Origin: Lachnospiraceae bacterium
GTDB lineage: Bacteria; Bacillota_A; Clostridia; Lachnospirales; Lachnospiraceae
Length of the DNA: 64,000 nt
NCBI GenBank assembly: GCA_021770615.1
Contig: JAETQR010000001.1
Coordinates: 62,001 to 126,000, forward strand
Direction of reading: 5' to 3'
Of this stretch, positions 9,884 through 18,581 are shown piece by piece. The notes beneath the pieces were generated by a model. That model had not been told where the DNA came from. It saw only the letters and a program-made list of their open reading frames with translations, and made no database searches. How positions within the stretch are numbered: the first letter of the stretch is position 1; every line of letters begins with the position of its first letter. The position numbers were made by a program, and so were the translations under genes.

Positions 9884-11373
9884 CCTTTCTTTACCTCCTT
9901 TCTGATCTTCTTTACAAATCCATATCCATAACCTAAAACAATAAGAATCACCACAACCGTAATAATGATCCCGATATTCTCCTCAAACCACTCTTTGCGC
10001 CAAAATTTAAATGCCTTAGAGTAGTTCGTTTTGTCAAGTTTTAACTCAAAATATTCCATGGCCTCTTTATACTTATCCTGTCTCAGATAAGCACGGCCGA
10101 TACCAATGTAAGCCAGGTCATAATTTCCGTTTTGTTTCAGAACCTTCTGCCAGATCGCCGCTGATTCATCATAATGACCGAGCTTGTATTCAGCGAGTCC
10201 TTCATTGATATATTTTCCGTACTCCGTAAGAGTAAACTGCGTGATCGAACCGAGATTCTGATCCATCACAACGAGGGTATCACCGAGATCTTCAATCGCA
10301 CATGGGTTGATAAAATATCCCGCTTTATATCCGTGTCCGCCAAATGCATAGAGCATATTTCCCTGGAAGTCATAAGCAAAGACACGTCCTCTCGTGTTGT
10401 CAAGTGCATAATAAACATCATTATCAAGACAGGTAATGTCTACTAGTTTAGATGCTCCGCTCATCTCACCATTCGCTGTCCACCACAGGTCACCATAAGG
10501 CTCCTCGTAACCGTTCCGCACAAGAATGTCTGTCCCTTTTGCATTCAACTTACGGATCGGCTGGGAAGTAGACGGGTCACTATCCTCATCACCAGCGACA
10601 GCGATCGTTGCATAAATAAATCCTTCGGAATCAAGACAGAGGTTACTGTACTCTGTCGGTACGAATAACTCCATACGCTCCCTCTGCTCTTTTGTCGCTA
10701 CCATCTTCCACAAATACTCAAGAAAATTATATGTAACCTTGCTGGCTCCTACAAAGCCGGTGAATGATCCGTCACTCGCAAACTCCATAAATCCTTTGTT
10801 TACGTTCTGAACCTGTGTAAAAATACGGTTGGAACTGTCAACCACCAGTTTCTGGGGAAGGAAATCCGTAGACTGGTCTACCGTCTCGTCTTCCGGCCTC
10901 GTGATAATCTTAACAAGTTTTCCACTCGGATCCAGATGAACGATCCTCATATTGCCGGTATCAGCGATATACATATTTCCCTCGTTATCCACAAAGATAT
11001 CCTGCGGTTTACTCAGGTTATCCACTGTACCATTGTTGTCAAATGATTTTATTTCATTTATAAATGTAAAGACATCATTATCATATGTCATCTTTACGAT
11101 CCTGCTGTTTCCTGTGTCCGCCACATACATATCTTTTCCATTTACGTACAGTCCCTGCGGATCCACAAAATTCCCACATTCAAAATCGGATCCGGTGATC
11201 GTACGTGTTACAGAATATGCATCCGGCGATTCCCTGTCATATCCCCAGCAATCATAAGTATAAGTATAATGATTGCCATCTGAGCTTGTCGCCCCGGCAT
11301 CTGTACTTCCAAAAAGGACGGATGCCGTCAGTAACAGAACCAACACAGAAGTAAATTTCTTACATACCTTCAT
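9880..11373 (-). CDS. Exported NHL-repeat/TPR protein with C-terminal anchor
   Basis: Protein of 497 residues with a signal peptide (MKVCKKFTSVLVLLLTASVL), then NHL-type beta-propeller repeats (for example GLYVNGKDMYVADTGNSRIV at about 90-109 and IFVDNEGNMYIADTGNMRIV), a TPR-like helical stretch near 385-450 (KYINEGLAEYKLGHYDESAA, GIGRAYLRQDKYKEAMEYFE), and a transmembrane helix close to the C-terminus (IGIIITVVVILIVLGYGYGF) ending in basic residues. It should display a propeller and TPR scaffold outside the membrane. Good GGAGG at the start; 4-bp overlap with the YIP1 gene. Function unknown: a scaffold for the importer or a glycan sensor are both possible. Confidence 0.8.
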   Translation of the reverse strand: MKVCKKFTSVLVLLLTASVLFGSTDAGATSSDGNHYTYTYDCWGYDRESPDAYSVTRTITGSDFECGNFVDPQGLYVNGKDMYVADTGNSRIVKMTYDNDVFTFINEIKSFDNNGTVDNLSKPQDIFVDNEGNMYIADTGNMRIVHLDPSGKLVKIITRPEDETVDQSTDFLPQKLVVDSSNRIFTQVQNVNKGFMEFASDGSFTGFVGASKVTYNFLEYLWKMVATKEQRERMELFVPTEYSNLCLDSEGFIYATIAVAGDEDSDPSTSQPIRKLNAKGTDILVRNGYEEPYGDLWWTANGEMSGASKLVDITCLDNDVYYALDNTRGRVFAYDFQGNMLYAFGGHGYKAGYFINPCAIEDLGDTLVVMDQNLGSITQFTLTEYGKYINEGLAEYKLGHYDESAAIWQKVLKQNGNYDLAYIGIGRAYLRQDKYKEAMEYFELKLDKTNYSKAFKFWRKEWFEENIGIIITVVVILIVLGYGYGFVKKIRKEVKKG

Positions 11374-11389
11374 TTCTCATCCTCCTTTA

Positions 11390-12253
11390 TCAGTCTTTGA
11401 TACCTGAGCTTGCCATTGTTTCCAGAATGTTACTCTGTGCCATAACAAAGATAATAACCGGCACGCTCATAACAACCAGTGTAGCCGCACCACCGACACC
11501 TGCACGGGCAACTCCGGCACTCATGATCTGCTGCAGCGCATACGGCAGCATCTTATATTCCTCAGAATAAATATAAATCTGTCCGTTGTTATTCCACAAT
11601 GCCTGCACAGAGAAGATCGTCACAGTCAGCCATGCCGGTTTTACATTTGGCATAACGATCTGCAGGAATATCCTTCCCTCTTTCGCACCATCGATCTTCG
11701 CCGCCTCAATGAGTGCATCCGGAATCTGTTCCATAAACTGTTTCATAAGGAAAAGTCCCATCGGAAGTGCAAATGCAGGAACCATCAGCGCCAAATAAGT
11801 ATCGACCCATCCAAGTTTCGTCATGATCAGATATGTCGGGATCTGAAGCACGTATACGTTAAACATAAGTGCTGTCTGACACAGGCTGAAGAATCCTTTA
11901 CTGCCCGGAAACTCATACTTCGCCAGCACATAAGCTGCCATCGATCCAACGATCAGATGCCCCACCGTACCCACTAAAGTAGTCAGCACCGTATTGAACA
12001 CATAACGGGTAAATGGTACATACGAACTTGACATAACAACGAGCAGGTCCTGAAAGTTGTTTGTCGTCGGGTTTTTCACAAAAAATCTTGGCGGATAGAG
12101 ATAAATCTCATCCAACGGTTTAAACGCATTACTTATATTATAAATAAGAGGTAAAGCGAAAAATAAACCAAACAAGATCAACATTATGTAGATACCGATA
12201 TCTCCGCCCACAGAACGGTTGGGTTTTCTTTTTTTGAGTTTAAAAATTTTCAT
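11390..12253 (-). CDS. Carbohydrate ABC transporter permease (MalG-type), second set
   Basis: Permease of 287 residues with six transmembrane helices and the EAA loop EAAKIDGAKEGRIFLQIVMP. Start ATG at 12253 has GGAGGTAG upstream. It pairs with the adjacent 12271-13206 product and belongs to the importer whose binding component is the unusual 1025-residue protein at 13209-16286. Its sequence is clearly different from the permease at 4712-5710, so the two sets are not a recent duplication. Confidence 0.92.
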   Translation of the reverse strand: MKIFKLKKRKPNRSVGGDIGIYIMLILFGLFFALPLIYNISNAFKPLDEIYLYPPRFFVKNPTTNNFQDLLVVMSSSYVPFTRYVFNTVLTTLVGTVGHLIVGSMAAYVLAKYEFPGSKGFFSLCQTALMFNVYVLQIPTYLIMTKLGWVDTYLALMVPAFALPMGLFLMKQFMEQIPDALIEAAKIDGAKEGRIFLQIVMPNVKPAWLTVTIFSVQALWNNNGQIYIYSEEYKMLPYALQQIMSAGVARAGVGGAATLVVMSVPVIIFVMAQSNILETMASSGIKD

Positions 12254-12270
12254 CTCTACACTACCTCCTA

Positions 12271-13206
12271 TCAGGTTCCAACCTTGTTGAGCAATGCCCT
12301 TATCGCTTTGTTACACAAGATCATGACTAAAAACAGTATCGTCGCAATGGCAGAAGCATATCCCATCTCAAATCGCGTCGTACCATAGTCGATCAGGTGG
12401 GTAACGACCGTACGCGCCGCATAATCCGTACTTGGATATCCGCAGAGCGCCATCGTCTGGTCAGCCACACCAAAAGACTGTGTAATTGCCATAACGGCAC
12501 CGAACAACAACATCGGTTTCATATTTGGAAGTGTAATGTACCACAATTCCTGCCAACGGTTTTTCACGCCATCCACATATCCAGCTTCAAACTGCGAAGC
12601 ATCAATACCCTGAAGTCCTGCCACGAAGGAAAGGAATCCATTACCAAGACTCATCCAGAGTACAACGACGATAACAACGTTCATCATGTATTTCGGATCC
12701 GTAAACCATAAGATCGGCTCACTAATAATACCAAATTTGATCAAGAAACCATTGACATATCCGTAAGCATCTCCACTAAAGAGGATCGACCACACGAGAT
12801 ATGCCTGACCGGCGATCGTCGGTGCATAAAAGATCATAACAGCAAATGCACGTATGTATCTCGGCAGTTCATTAATGAACCACGCAAAGAGAAATGCCAT
12901 GATATAGCCAAGCGGCCCTGTGATAGCAGCCAGAAGAAATGTATTCTTCACCGCGATCAAAAACACGTCATCCGAAAGGAATAACTTAATGTAATTCTCA
13001 AAACCGATAAACTGTGCAGGTTCCAAAACATTATAATAGGTAAAACTGTAGAAGATCGACATCAATACTGGCATAATGTAAAATACCAGAAAGAAAATCG
13101 CATAAGGAAGCAGAAACAAATAACATGTTTTGGATGCCTTTGCTTTTTTCCAGGCAATTCCAACATTCCGTTTTTTAATCTGCATATATTTCCCCAGAAA
13201 ATTCAT
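12271..13206 (-). CDS. Sugar ABC transporter permease (MalF-type), second set
   Basis: Permease of 311 residues with a basic N-terminus, six membrane helices and an EAA-type loop (EAGYVDGVKNRWQELWYITL). The start ATG at 13206 has AAAGGAGAG upstream and lies two bases after the stop of the binding-protein gene, so they are translated as a unit. Typical length for the family. The channel partner is the 11390-12253 product. Confidence 0.92.
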   Translation of the reverse strand: MNFLGKYMQIKKRNVGIAWKKAKASKTCYLFLLPYAIFFLVFYIMPVLMSIFYSFTYYNVLEPAQFIGFENYIKLFLSDDVFLIAVKNTFLLAAITGPLGYIMAFLFAWFINELPRYIRAFAVMIFYAPTIAGQAYLVWSILFSGDAYGYVNGFLIKFGIISEPILWFTDPKYMMNVVIVVVLWMSLGNGFLSFVAGLQGIDASQFEAGYVDGVKNRWQELWYITLPNMKPMLLFGAVMAITQSFGVADQTMALCGYPSTDYAARTVVTHLIDYGTTRFEMGYASAIATILFLVMILCNKAIRALLNKVGT

Positions 13207-13208
13207 AC

Positions 13209-16200
13209 TTACTCTCCTTTCTCACTTATATTTGTCGCACCATCATCCTCTGCCGTAGGCAGACCAAACTCCTTACGCTTCGTCGTAAGCTCCTCATCAA
13301 TATCATTACAATAATCCAAAAGAGTCTCTCTCGGATCCTCGTTCTCATTAATAACCTTACGAATCGCATTCGTGATATGACGCTCCGTATAATATCCGCC
13401 GGCAACCTGTGGTAAACCAAAAGCATACTGCCACTGCTGTTTCAGGGCCGTCGATTCTTTGTTGCTCCATGACAATGTCTCAAAGGTATTTTTGTTTGCC
13501 GTCGCATAACGCGCCGCAGCACCCATAACCGCCTCCAACTCGCTGGCATAAGTAGCCTGAACCTCAGAGCTTGCCCACCATTTCATAAATTCCCACGCCT
13601 TATCTGTCTTTCCACGGTCCTCTGCTCCACGGAGCATCATAGAAGCGGTTCCCCAGGACTGGGTAGCCCGGTTGATCGTTCCGTCCTCCTGCTTGATTCC
13701 CGGCATCAGGCCAAAGTCCCAAAGACCTTTGATCTCCGGAGCAAAGACTGCCAGTGTATTAAATGTACTGTAATCCGCTATACCGATCGGCATCTCACCG
13801 CTTCGGAAACGGTTCGCAAAATCGTACTGCTTTGTCAGTTTATAATTCGTAAAGAGTTTTGTATAGAATTCAAATGCCTCGATACCTTCTGTACTGCCGA
13901 TCGTCGTCTGCTTTCCATCCTCATCATAAAGAGTTCCGCCCCTCTGATACAACTGCGCATAATAATTTGCCAGGTCAGGGTTAGACATGTTATTGATCTT
14001 ACGTTCTACAGAAGGAACCGCAAAGGACATATTATTCTTCTGAAGGACCGGAAGTACTTTGATCACATCATCCCATGTATTGATCGTGCTCGCATCAATC
14101 CCAAGTTCCTCCATGATATCGGTACGGTAGAACATTACGTTATAGTTCTCCGTCTCCGGCAGGGCAAATAGTCCGCCATTAAACTTATACGCCTCATAGG
14201 AACTCGGATTGTACTCAGAAAGTACCTCATCCACTTCCGTTCCAAATTTCGCTTTCAAATCTACGACCGCATTTCGCAGCGCATAGTTTACCGGCTCCGT
14301 CTGGGTAATATTCAGGGCCACATCCGGACCAAAACCGGAGATAACCGCCGGGAGCATCGCATTGACAGCCGATGTAGAAGAGGTAACTGTATTCGCTCCT
14401 GCCGCCGCATTGATCAGTTTGACGTTTACTTTGACTCCCGACTCCGGCGTAAACATCTGGTCAACCATATTTTTCAAAATATTACTCTGGTCACGCCCCG
14501 CTGTGATCCACACATCGATTACATCCGGATCGTCAGAGTCATATACATTACCAAGAGCAGAAGCATCGGAACGGAACGAATTAACAAACAGGATACACTC
14601 GTGCACCAGCTTATCGAATCCGTTTTCATTCACTTCCGGAAGCTGTTCCTTCGCCCCTGCGAGCGCAATATAATCAATATCCATGGAAGCTCCGCTCAGA
14701 TTGTTGATCGAGGTTCCGAGAGAACTGATATTTTCCTTAAAGTTCGAGAACATACCCGGGATCTTATCCGGCCTCTCACAGAATGTCTCGAGCTGTCTGG
14801 CCAAAGTCTGGGCAACCGAAATCTCTCCGCCTTTTTCACCTGTATAGGCAACCACTTCATCTACGAGTTTGTAAAGCCGTTTTGACTCAACATCCATCGC
14901 CTCCATAACTTCCGGATACACCGTATCGATCTGGTAATCACGGTATTCATCCGGCTCCGTCCCCGTCAGTACAAGGATCTGACGGTACATCTGGTTCATA
15001 TTATATACGCTGTCCGTCAACTGCTGCAGATAGTCGCCCAACTGTCCCAACGCATTTTTCAGACGAATCGTATGTTTTCCCTTTGTTAAATGGAATTTAT
15101 ACGCCTCTCCCTGATCGTTCTGGAGACACTTCATCTCCCACACATTGCTATATGTAAACTGGATCTCGGAAACCTCTTTGAATGGGATCTCTCCGTCAAT
15201 ATACAAGGACCGGTTTGCGATGTATCCACGGTTGTACCCCTGCCGTCCCTTGATACCGATCACATAATCGCCTTCCTCCGGCACCTCGATGTCCCATTCA
15301 ATCCAGTCATTCGCAACTTTCCAGTTCTGTCCGCCAGTCATGTCCAGAACCTGTTTTTCCGTATTGCCCTGTGTTACATTTCCATCTTTATCCTCATATT
15401 CCGTATCGCCGGAAGTTCTGTCATATGTCGCATAGAGAGATGGTGAGGACCGACGGCATGCCGTCTCACCCTGGACTTTCTGAAGATAGTCCGAAGCCAC
15501 ATTATTCGCTGCTCCCGCATTCGCTGAGGCATACTCTTCATATTCCGGAGCAGTCTTCTGGTTCTCAATAACCAGATTACGCAGGACAAGTTTTTCATTC
15601 ACACAGGTAAGACGGATCGTATTCTTTCCTGCCTCAAAATAAAACTTGTATGGCTCCAGCTCATACCCTGTCGCATCTTCCATATAAGAACTCATCCATG
15701 GGCGGTTCGGATCCTCGACCTGCGTCGGACGGATTTCATTTCCCTGATTGTCAGTCTTAACCTCGCCCTCATCGGTATAGACACGTCTGAAAGCGATCGC
15801 ATCCGCTCCTGCAAACGGTATGGAACCATTGATCTCAACCTTGGTCTCGATATCGACTCCCCTGTCATCCTCATCGGTCGTCGGATAATAGTCTGCCCTG
15901 ATATTATAATATCCCGCCGTTTTTACATTAAATTCAAACTCTGCAAATCCCTCTTCCTTGATTTGAAGCGCATCTGTCTGATCGCCAGACGGCCCCACAC
16001 CACTTCGTTTGGAGGCACCGCTACTGTCTTTATAATCAAAAACATCTACTTTGTAAGTATTCGCTTCACCCTCTGGCATGGAATCCCCATGGGCCGTTTT
16101 ATACAGGGAATATCGGTCTTCACGCCCATAATCCTGCTCGGCTGCCTCCAGATCCTCGCCCTCATACTTGTCGGAGTTGTCGGTTATGGAAGATCCCTTT

Positions 16201-16286
16201 ATCTTGAAAAATGCGACCAGCGCTGCTATCACTACAACCAAGATCAGGAATGTCCGTAAGCCTTTTTTCTTCATCAACTTTGACAT
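13209..16286 (-). CDS. Membrane-anchored solute-binding protein with N-terminal carbohydrate-binding-like domains
   Basis: Protein of 1025 residues, more than twice the length of a normal sugar-binding protein. An uncleaved-looking N-terminal helix (LRTFLILVVVIAALVAFFKI) has no lipobox cysteine, so membrane anchoring by the helix is inferred. Residues about 60-240 and 265-420 are beta-rich and resemble CBM6/35-like modules (for example FNVKTAGYYNIRADYYPT and IEWDIEVPEEGDYVIGIKG). The solute-binding fold occupies roughly 600-1000 (VDVWITAGRDQSNILKNMVD, then NVMFYRTDIMEELGIDAS and WEFMKWWASSEVQATYASEL). It is the first gene of the long minus-strand operon and is translated into the two permeases. 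It may capture longer xylan fragments before handing them to the transporter. Confidence 0.82.
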   Translation of the reverse strand: MSKLMKKKGLRTFLILVVVIAALVAFFKIKGSSITDNSDKYEGEDLEAAEQDYGREDRYSLYKTAHGDSMPEGEANTYKVDVFDYKDSSGASKRSGVGPSGDQTDALQIKEEGFAEFEFNVKTAGYYNIRADYYPTTDEDDRGVDIETKVEINGSIPFAGADAIAFRRVYTDEGEVKTDNQGNEIRPTQVEDPNRPWMSSYMEDATGYELEPYKFYFEAGKNTIRLTCVNEKLVLRNLVIENQKTAPEYEEYASANAGAANNVASDYLQKVQGETACRRSSPSLYATYDRTSGDTEYEDKDGNVTQGNTEKQVLDMTGGQNWKVANDWIEWDIEVPEEGDYVIGIKGRQGYNRGYIANRSLYIDGEIPFKEVSEIQFTYSNVWEMKCLQNDQGEAYKFHLTKGKHTIRLKNALGQLGDYLQQLTDSVYNMNQMYRQILVLTGTEPDEYRDYQIDTVYPEVMEAMDVESKRLYKLVDEVVAYTGEKGGEISVAQTLARQLETFCERPDKIPGMFSNFKENISSLGTSINNLSGASMDIDYIALAGAKEQLPEVNENGFDKLVHECILFVNSFRSDASALGNVYDSDDPDVIDVWITAGRDQSNILKNMVDQMFTPESGVKVNVKLINAAAGANTVTSSTSAVNAMLPAVISGFGPDVALNITQTEPVNYALRNAVVDLKAKFGTEVDEVLSEYNPSSYEAYKFNGGLFALPETENYNVMFYRTDIMEELGIDASTINTWDDVIKVLPVLQKNNMSFAVPSVERKINNMSNPDLANYYAQLYQRGGTLYDEDGKQTTIGSTEGIEAFEFYTKLFTNYKLTKQYDFANRFRSGEMPIGIADYSTFNTLAVFAPEIKGLWDFGLMPGIKQEDGTINRATQSWGTASMMLRGAEDRGKTDKAWEFMKWWASSEVQATYASELEAVMGAAARYATANKNTFETLSWSNKESTALKQQWQYAFGLPQVAGGYYTERHITNAIRKVINENEDPRETLLDYCNDIDEELTTKRKEFGLPTAEDDGATNISEKGE

Positions 16287-16322
16287 AGTTGTCGCAATCT
16301 CCTTTCCTTTTCTCTTTTTTTA

Positions 16323-16360
16323 TGCGTTTCGCACAAAAAAAATCCTGTTTTTGAAACGCA
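16323..16360. repeat. 8-bp inverted repeat in the xylan-locus divergent region
   Basis: TGCGTTTC (16323-16330) and GAAACGCA (16353-16360) form an 8-bp inverted repeat with a 22-base, A-rich spacer, about 40-75 bp upstream of the 16286 start. In the leader RNA of that operon it could fold as a hairpin; as DNA it could bind a regulator. No regulator gene of the locus is in the window. Apart from this and a GH43 promoter, the 292-bp divergent region 16287-16578 is AT-rich and shows no further gene. Confidence 0.4.
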
Positions 16361-16500
16361 ATTTTGAATTCTTTGTATAAATTGCATACAGTTTGTAAAT
16401 AAGTATATCATTCTTTTTGTGACATGTCTATAGTTTTGAACACTTTTTTTATGAAATATGACTAAAAAATGAATCCCTTTTCATATTTTTATGTTCTCTA

Positions 16501-16529
16501 TTTACTTTATATCCAACCTATATTAAAAT
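16501..16529 (+). promoter_or_regulatory. Putative promoter of the GH43 gene
   Basis: TTTACT (16501-16506) and TAAAAT (16524-16529) are separated by exactly 17 bp, 50 bp upstream of the GH43 ATG, in an AT-rich stretch. A ribosome binding site GAAGGAGAC precedes the ATG at 16579. No catabolite-repression site with good match was seen. Confidence 0.5.
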
Positions 16530-16578
16530 AGTTCCTGTACTTTTATACACATTAACTAATTTTGAAGGAGACTTTATC

Positions 16579-18144
16579 ATGAACAATCAGCAGGTTTATC
16601 CAAATCCCATTTTACCAGGATTTTATCCGGATCCCTCGATCTGCAGGGTAAATGATGACTACTATCTTGTCACCTCTACATTTTCCTACTTCCCGGGGGT
16701 TCCGATTTTTCACAGCAGGGATCTGATCCACTGGGAGCAGATCGGAAACATTCTGGACAGGCCTTCCCAGCTTCCTCTGGAATGTGCAGGTGTGAGCGAA
16801 GGAATCTTCGCCCCGACTCTGCGTTACCATGACGGTACTTTTTATATGATCACGACAAACGTAAGTGCAAGAACCGGCAATTTTATCGTCACTGCCACAG
16901 ATCCGGCCGGCCCATGGTCTGACCCGTATCCTCTGGGATCGGAGGGGATCGATCCCTCCCTGTTTTTTGACGATGACGGAAAATGCTACTATTGCGGAAC
17001 AAAGCCGAGACGGGAAGGAGCAAAATATTTCGGTGACAATGAAATATACATACAGGAACTCGACCTTTCTACAATGAAACTGACCGGGGAAAGCTATCCG
17101 GCATGGCACGGTGCCCTGCGTCATGTGGAGTGGCCGGAAGGACCGCATATCTATAAAAAAGACGGCTGGTATTATCTTTTGATATCCGAGGCGGGGACTG
17201 CGCACAATCATGCAGTCTCTATCGCAAGGAGCAAAAGCCTGTTTGAACCATTTGAAGGCAATCCCGGCAACCCGGTCCTGACCCACCGGCATCTCGGCGT
17301 TTCCTATCCGATCGTAAATGTCGGACATCCCGACATCGTGGAGACAAAAAACGGCGAATGGTGGATGGTACTCTTAGCCTCCCGTCCATACGGCGGTTAC
17401 TGCCGGAACATGGGAAGAGAAACTTTCCTTGTCCCTTTTGTATGGGAAAATAGCTGGCCCGTGATCAATCCCGGAAAAGGGATCATTGAAGACAAAGTAA
17501 AAGCCCCGGATCTCCCTCTTTCACTTACAAAAAAGATTCCGGACAGAGAGGATTTTAACGGAGATAAACTGCCTCTCCACTTTATGTATCTGAGAAATCC
17601 GGTATGTGAAAATTACTCCCTCACAGACAAAAAAGGGTGCCTCTCCATAAAATGCGGGCAGGATCTCTTATCCTCCAGCGGTAATCCGAGTTATGTATGC
17701 ATAAGGCAGACCGACTTCTCTTTCCGTTTTGAGGCTTCGCTGGAATTTGATCCGGTTTCTGCAGACGAGCAGGCCGGTATCGCTGTCTTCCAGAGTGACG
17801 GATATAACTACCAGTGTCTTTTGGGTACAGACGGAACTTCATCGGTCCTCTCCGTGATCCGCACGAAAAACGGAGCAATGGAAACACTCCAGACCGTGAC
17901 ACCCGGTGAAAAATATACAAACCTCATACTGAGACTGGAAGCAGACGGACAGGATTTATCCTTCCATTACAGCACGGATGGCAGCACATTTACCACCATC
18001 GCAGACCAGATCGACGGCCGCATTCTCTGCACGGATGCTGCGGGCGGCTTTGTCGGAAACACAATGGGTATTTATGCGACCTCAAATGGAAAGGAAAGCA
18101 GTACCTGGGCTTCCTTTGACTACGTGGAATATACCGGTGCATGA
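16579..18144 (+). CDS. GH43 beta-xylosidase (GH43 plus C-terminal beta-sandwich)
   Basis: Glycoside hydrolase family 43 enzyme of 521 residues without signal peptide, so cytoplasmic. The three catalytic carboxylates are visible: base Asp18 in FYPDPS, pKa-modulating Asp125 in GIDPSLFFDD, and acid Glu187 in WPEGPHIYKKDGWYYLL. Residues about 320-520 form the C-terminal beta-sandwich typical of XynB-type GH43 beta-xylosidases (QTDFSFRFEASLEFDP, AGIAVFQSDGYNYQ). With the GH67 and GH3 genes it would complete intracellular breakdown of (glucurono)xylo-oligosaccharides to xylose. It is transcribed divergently from the importer operon. Confidence 0.93.
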   Translation: MNNQQVYPNPILPGFYPDPSICRVNDDYYLVTSTFSYFPGVPIFHSRDLIHWEQIGNILDRPSQLPLECAGVSEGIFAPTLRYHDGTFYMITTNVSARTGNFIVTATDPAGPWSDPYPLGSEGIDPSLFFDDDGKCYYCGTKPRREGAKYFGDNEIYIQELDLSTMKLTGESYPAWHGALRHVEWPEGPHIYKKDGWYYLLISEAGTAHNHAVSIARSKSLFEPFEGNPGNPVLTHRHLGVSYPIVNVGHPDIVETKNGEWWMVLLASRPYGGYCRNMGRETFLVPFVWENSWPVINPGKGIIEDKVKAPDLPLSLTKKIPDREDFNGDKLPLHFMYLRNPVCENYSLTDKKGCLSIKCGQDLLSSSGNPSYVCIRQTDFSFRFEASLEFDPVSADEQAGIAVFQSDGYNYQCLLGTDGTSSVLSVIRTKNGAMETLQTVTPGEKYTNLILRLEADGQDLSFHYSTDGSTFTTIADQIDGRILCTDAAGGFVGNTMGIYATSNGKESSTWASFDYVEYTGA

Positions 18145-18162
18145 ATTAATTTGCAAAATGGA

Positions 18163-18191
18163 TTGACAAGAAAAAAAAAGAATGATAATAT
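18163..18191 (+). promoter_or_regulatory. Promoter of tRNA-Leu
   Basis: TTGACA (18163-18168), 17-bp A-rich spacer, TAATAT (18186-18191), placed 70 bp before the mature tRNA 5' end and just after the GH43 stop. The -35 element is a perfect match. Confidence 0.7.
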
Positions 18192-18261
18192 ATTGAGTGT
18201 TGTGAAGAAGCCTGACAGACATATACCTATACTTTCAGGAATCCATTTCTTCGTCGCATAT

Positions 18262-18344
18262 GCGGATGTGGCGGAATGGCAGACGCACAAGACTCAAAAT
18301 CTTGCGGGGGCGACCTCGTGTGGGTTCAAGTCCCACCATCCGCA
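18262..18344 (+). tRNA. tRNA-Leu, anticodon CAA
   Basis: An 83-nt class II tRNA. The acceptor stem GCGGATG (18262-18268) pairs with CATCCGC (18337-18343), discriminator A at 18344. The anticodon stem CAAGA/TCTTG (18288-18292, 18300-18304) encloses the loop CTCAAAA, giving anticodon CAA (18295-18297), which reads UUG. A long variable arm follows, as required for leucine, and the T arm contains GGTTCAAGTCC. The 3' CCA is not encoded. Confidence 0.96.
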
Positions 18345-18351
18345 GTAAATT

Positions 18352-18398
18352 AACGGTGCGAAACCGAACCACAATGGTTCAGATCTCGCACCGTTTTG
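18352..18398 (+). terminator. Rho-independent terminator of tRNA-Leu
   Basis: AACGGTGCGA (18352-18361) pairs with TCGCACCGTT (18386-18395) and is followed by TTT; an inner GAACC/GGTTC stem adds stability. It lies 8 bases after the tRNA. Confidence 0.8.
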
Positions 18399-18450
18399 TG
18401 CAATATACAAACAGCACCTGGCCAACTTCTCAATGGTGCCGCCGAACTAC

Positions 18451-18511
18451 ATATCAGGGATCGTCGGAAAACAAGCTCTGCCTGTACCTGTTTTCCGGCA
18501 ATCCCTGATAT
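18451..18511. repeat. 61-nt hairpin element downstream of tRNA-Leu
   Basis: ATATCAGGGAT (18451-18461) and ATCCCTGATAT (18501-18511) form a perfect 11-bp outer stem. After 3-nt internal loops, CGGAAAACA pairs with TGTTTTCCG as a 9-bp inner stem around a 15-nt loop. There is no run of T on either side, so it is not a standard terminator. Otherwise 18399-18581 holds no gene that I can support. Confidence 0.65.
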
Positions 18512-18581
18512 TGTGTTTAATCATTTATCCCTGGTATAAAACCGTGTGCCCTGTCAGCTCAAAGACACCGTTTAGACAGCC

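Noticed and set aside
16612..17328. 238-codon minus-strand frame inside GH43
   Set aside because: Antisense to the catalytic domain of GH43; no family match and no ribosome binding site.
18260..18508. 82-codon frame over tRNA-Leu (MRMWRNGRRTRLK)
   Set aside because: It is a read-through of the tRNA gene and its terminator, a frequent false protein.
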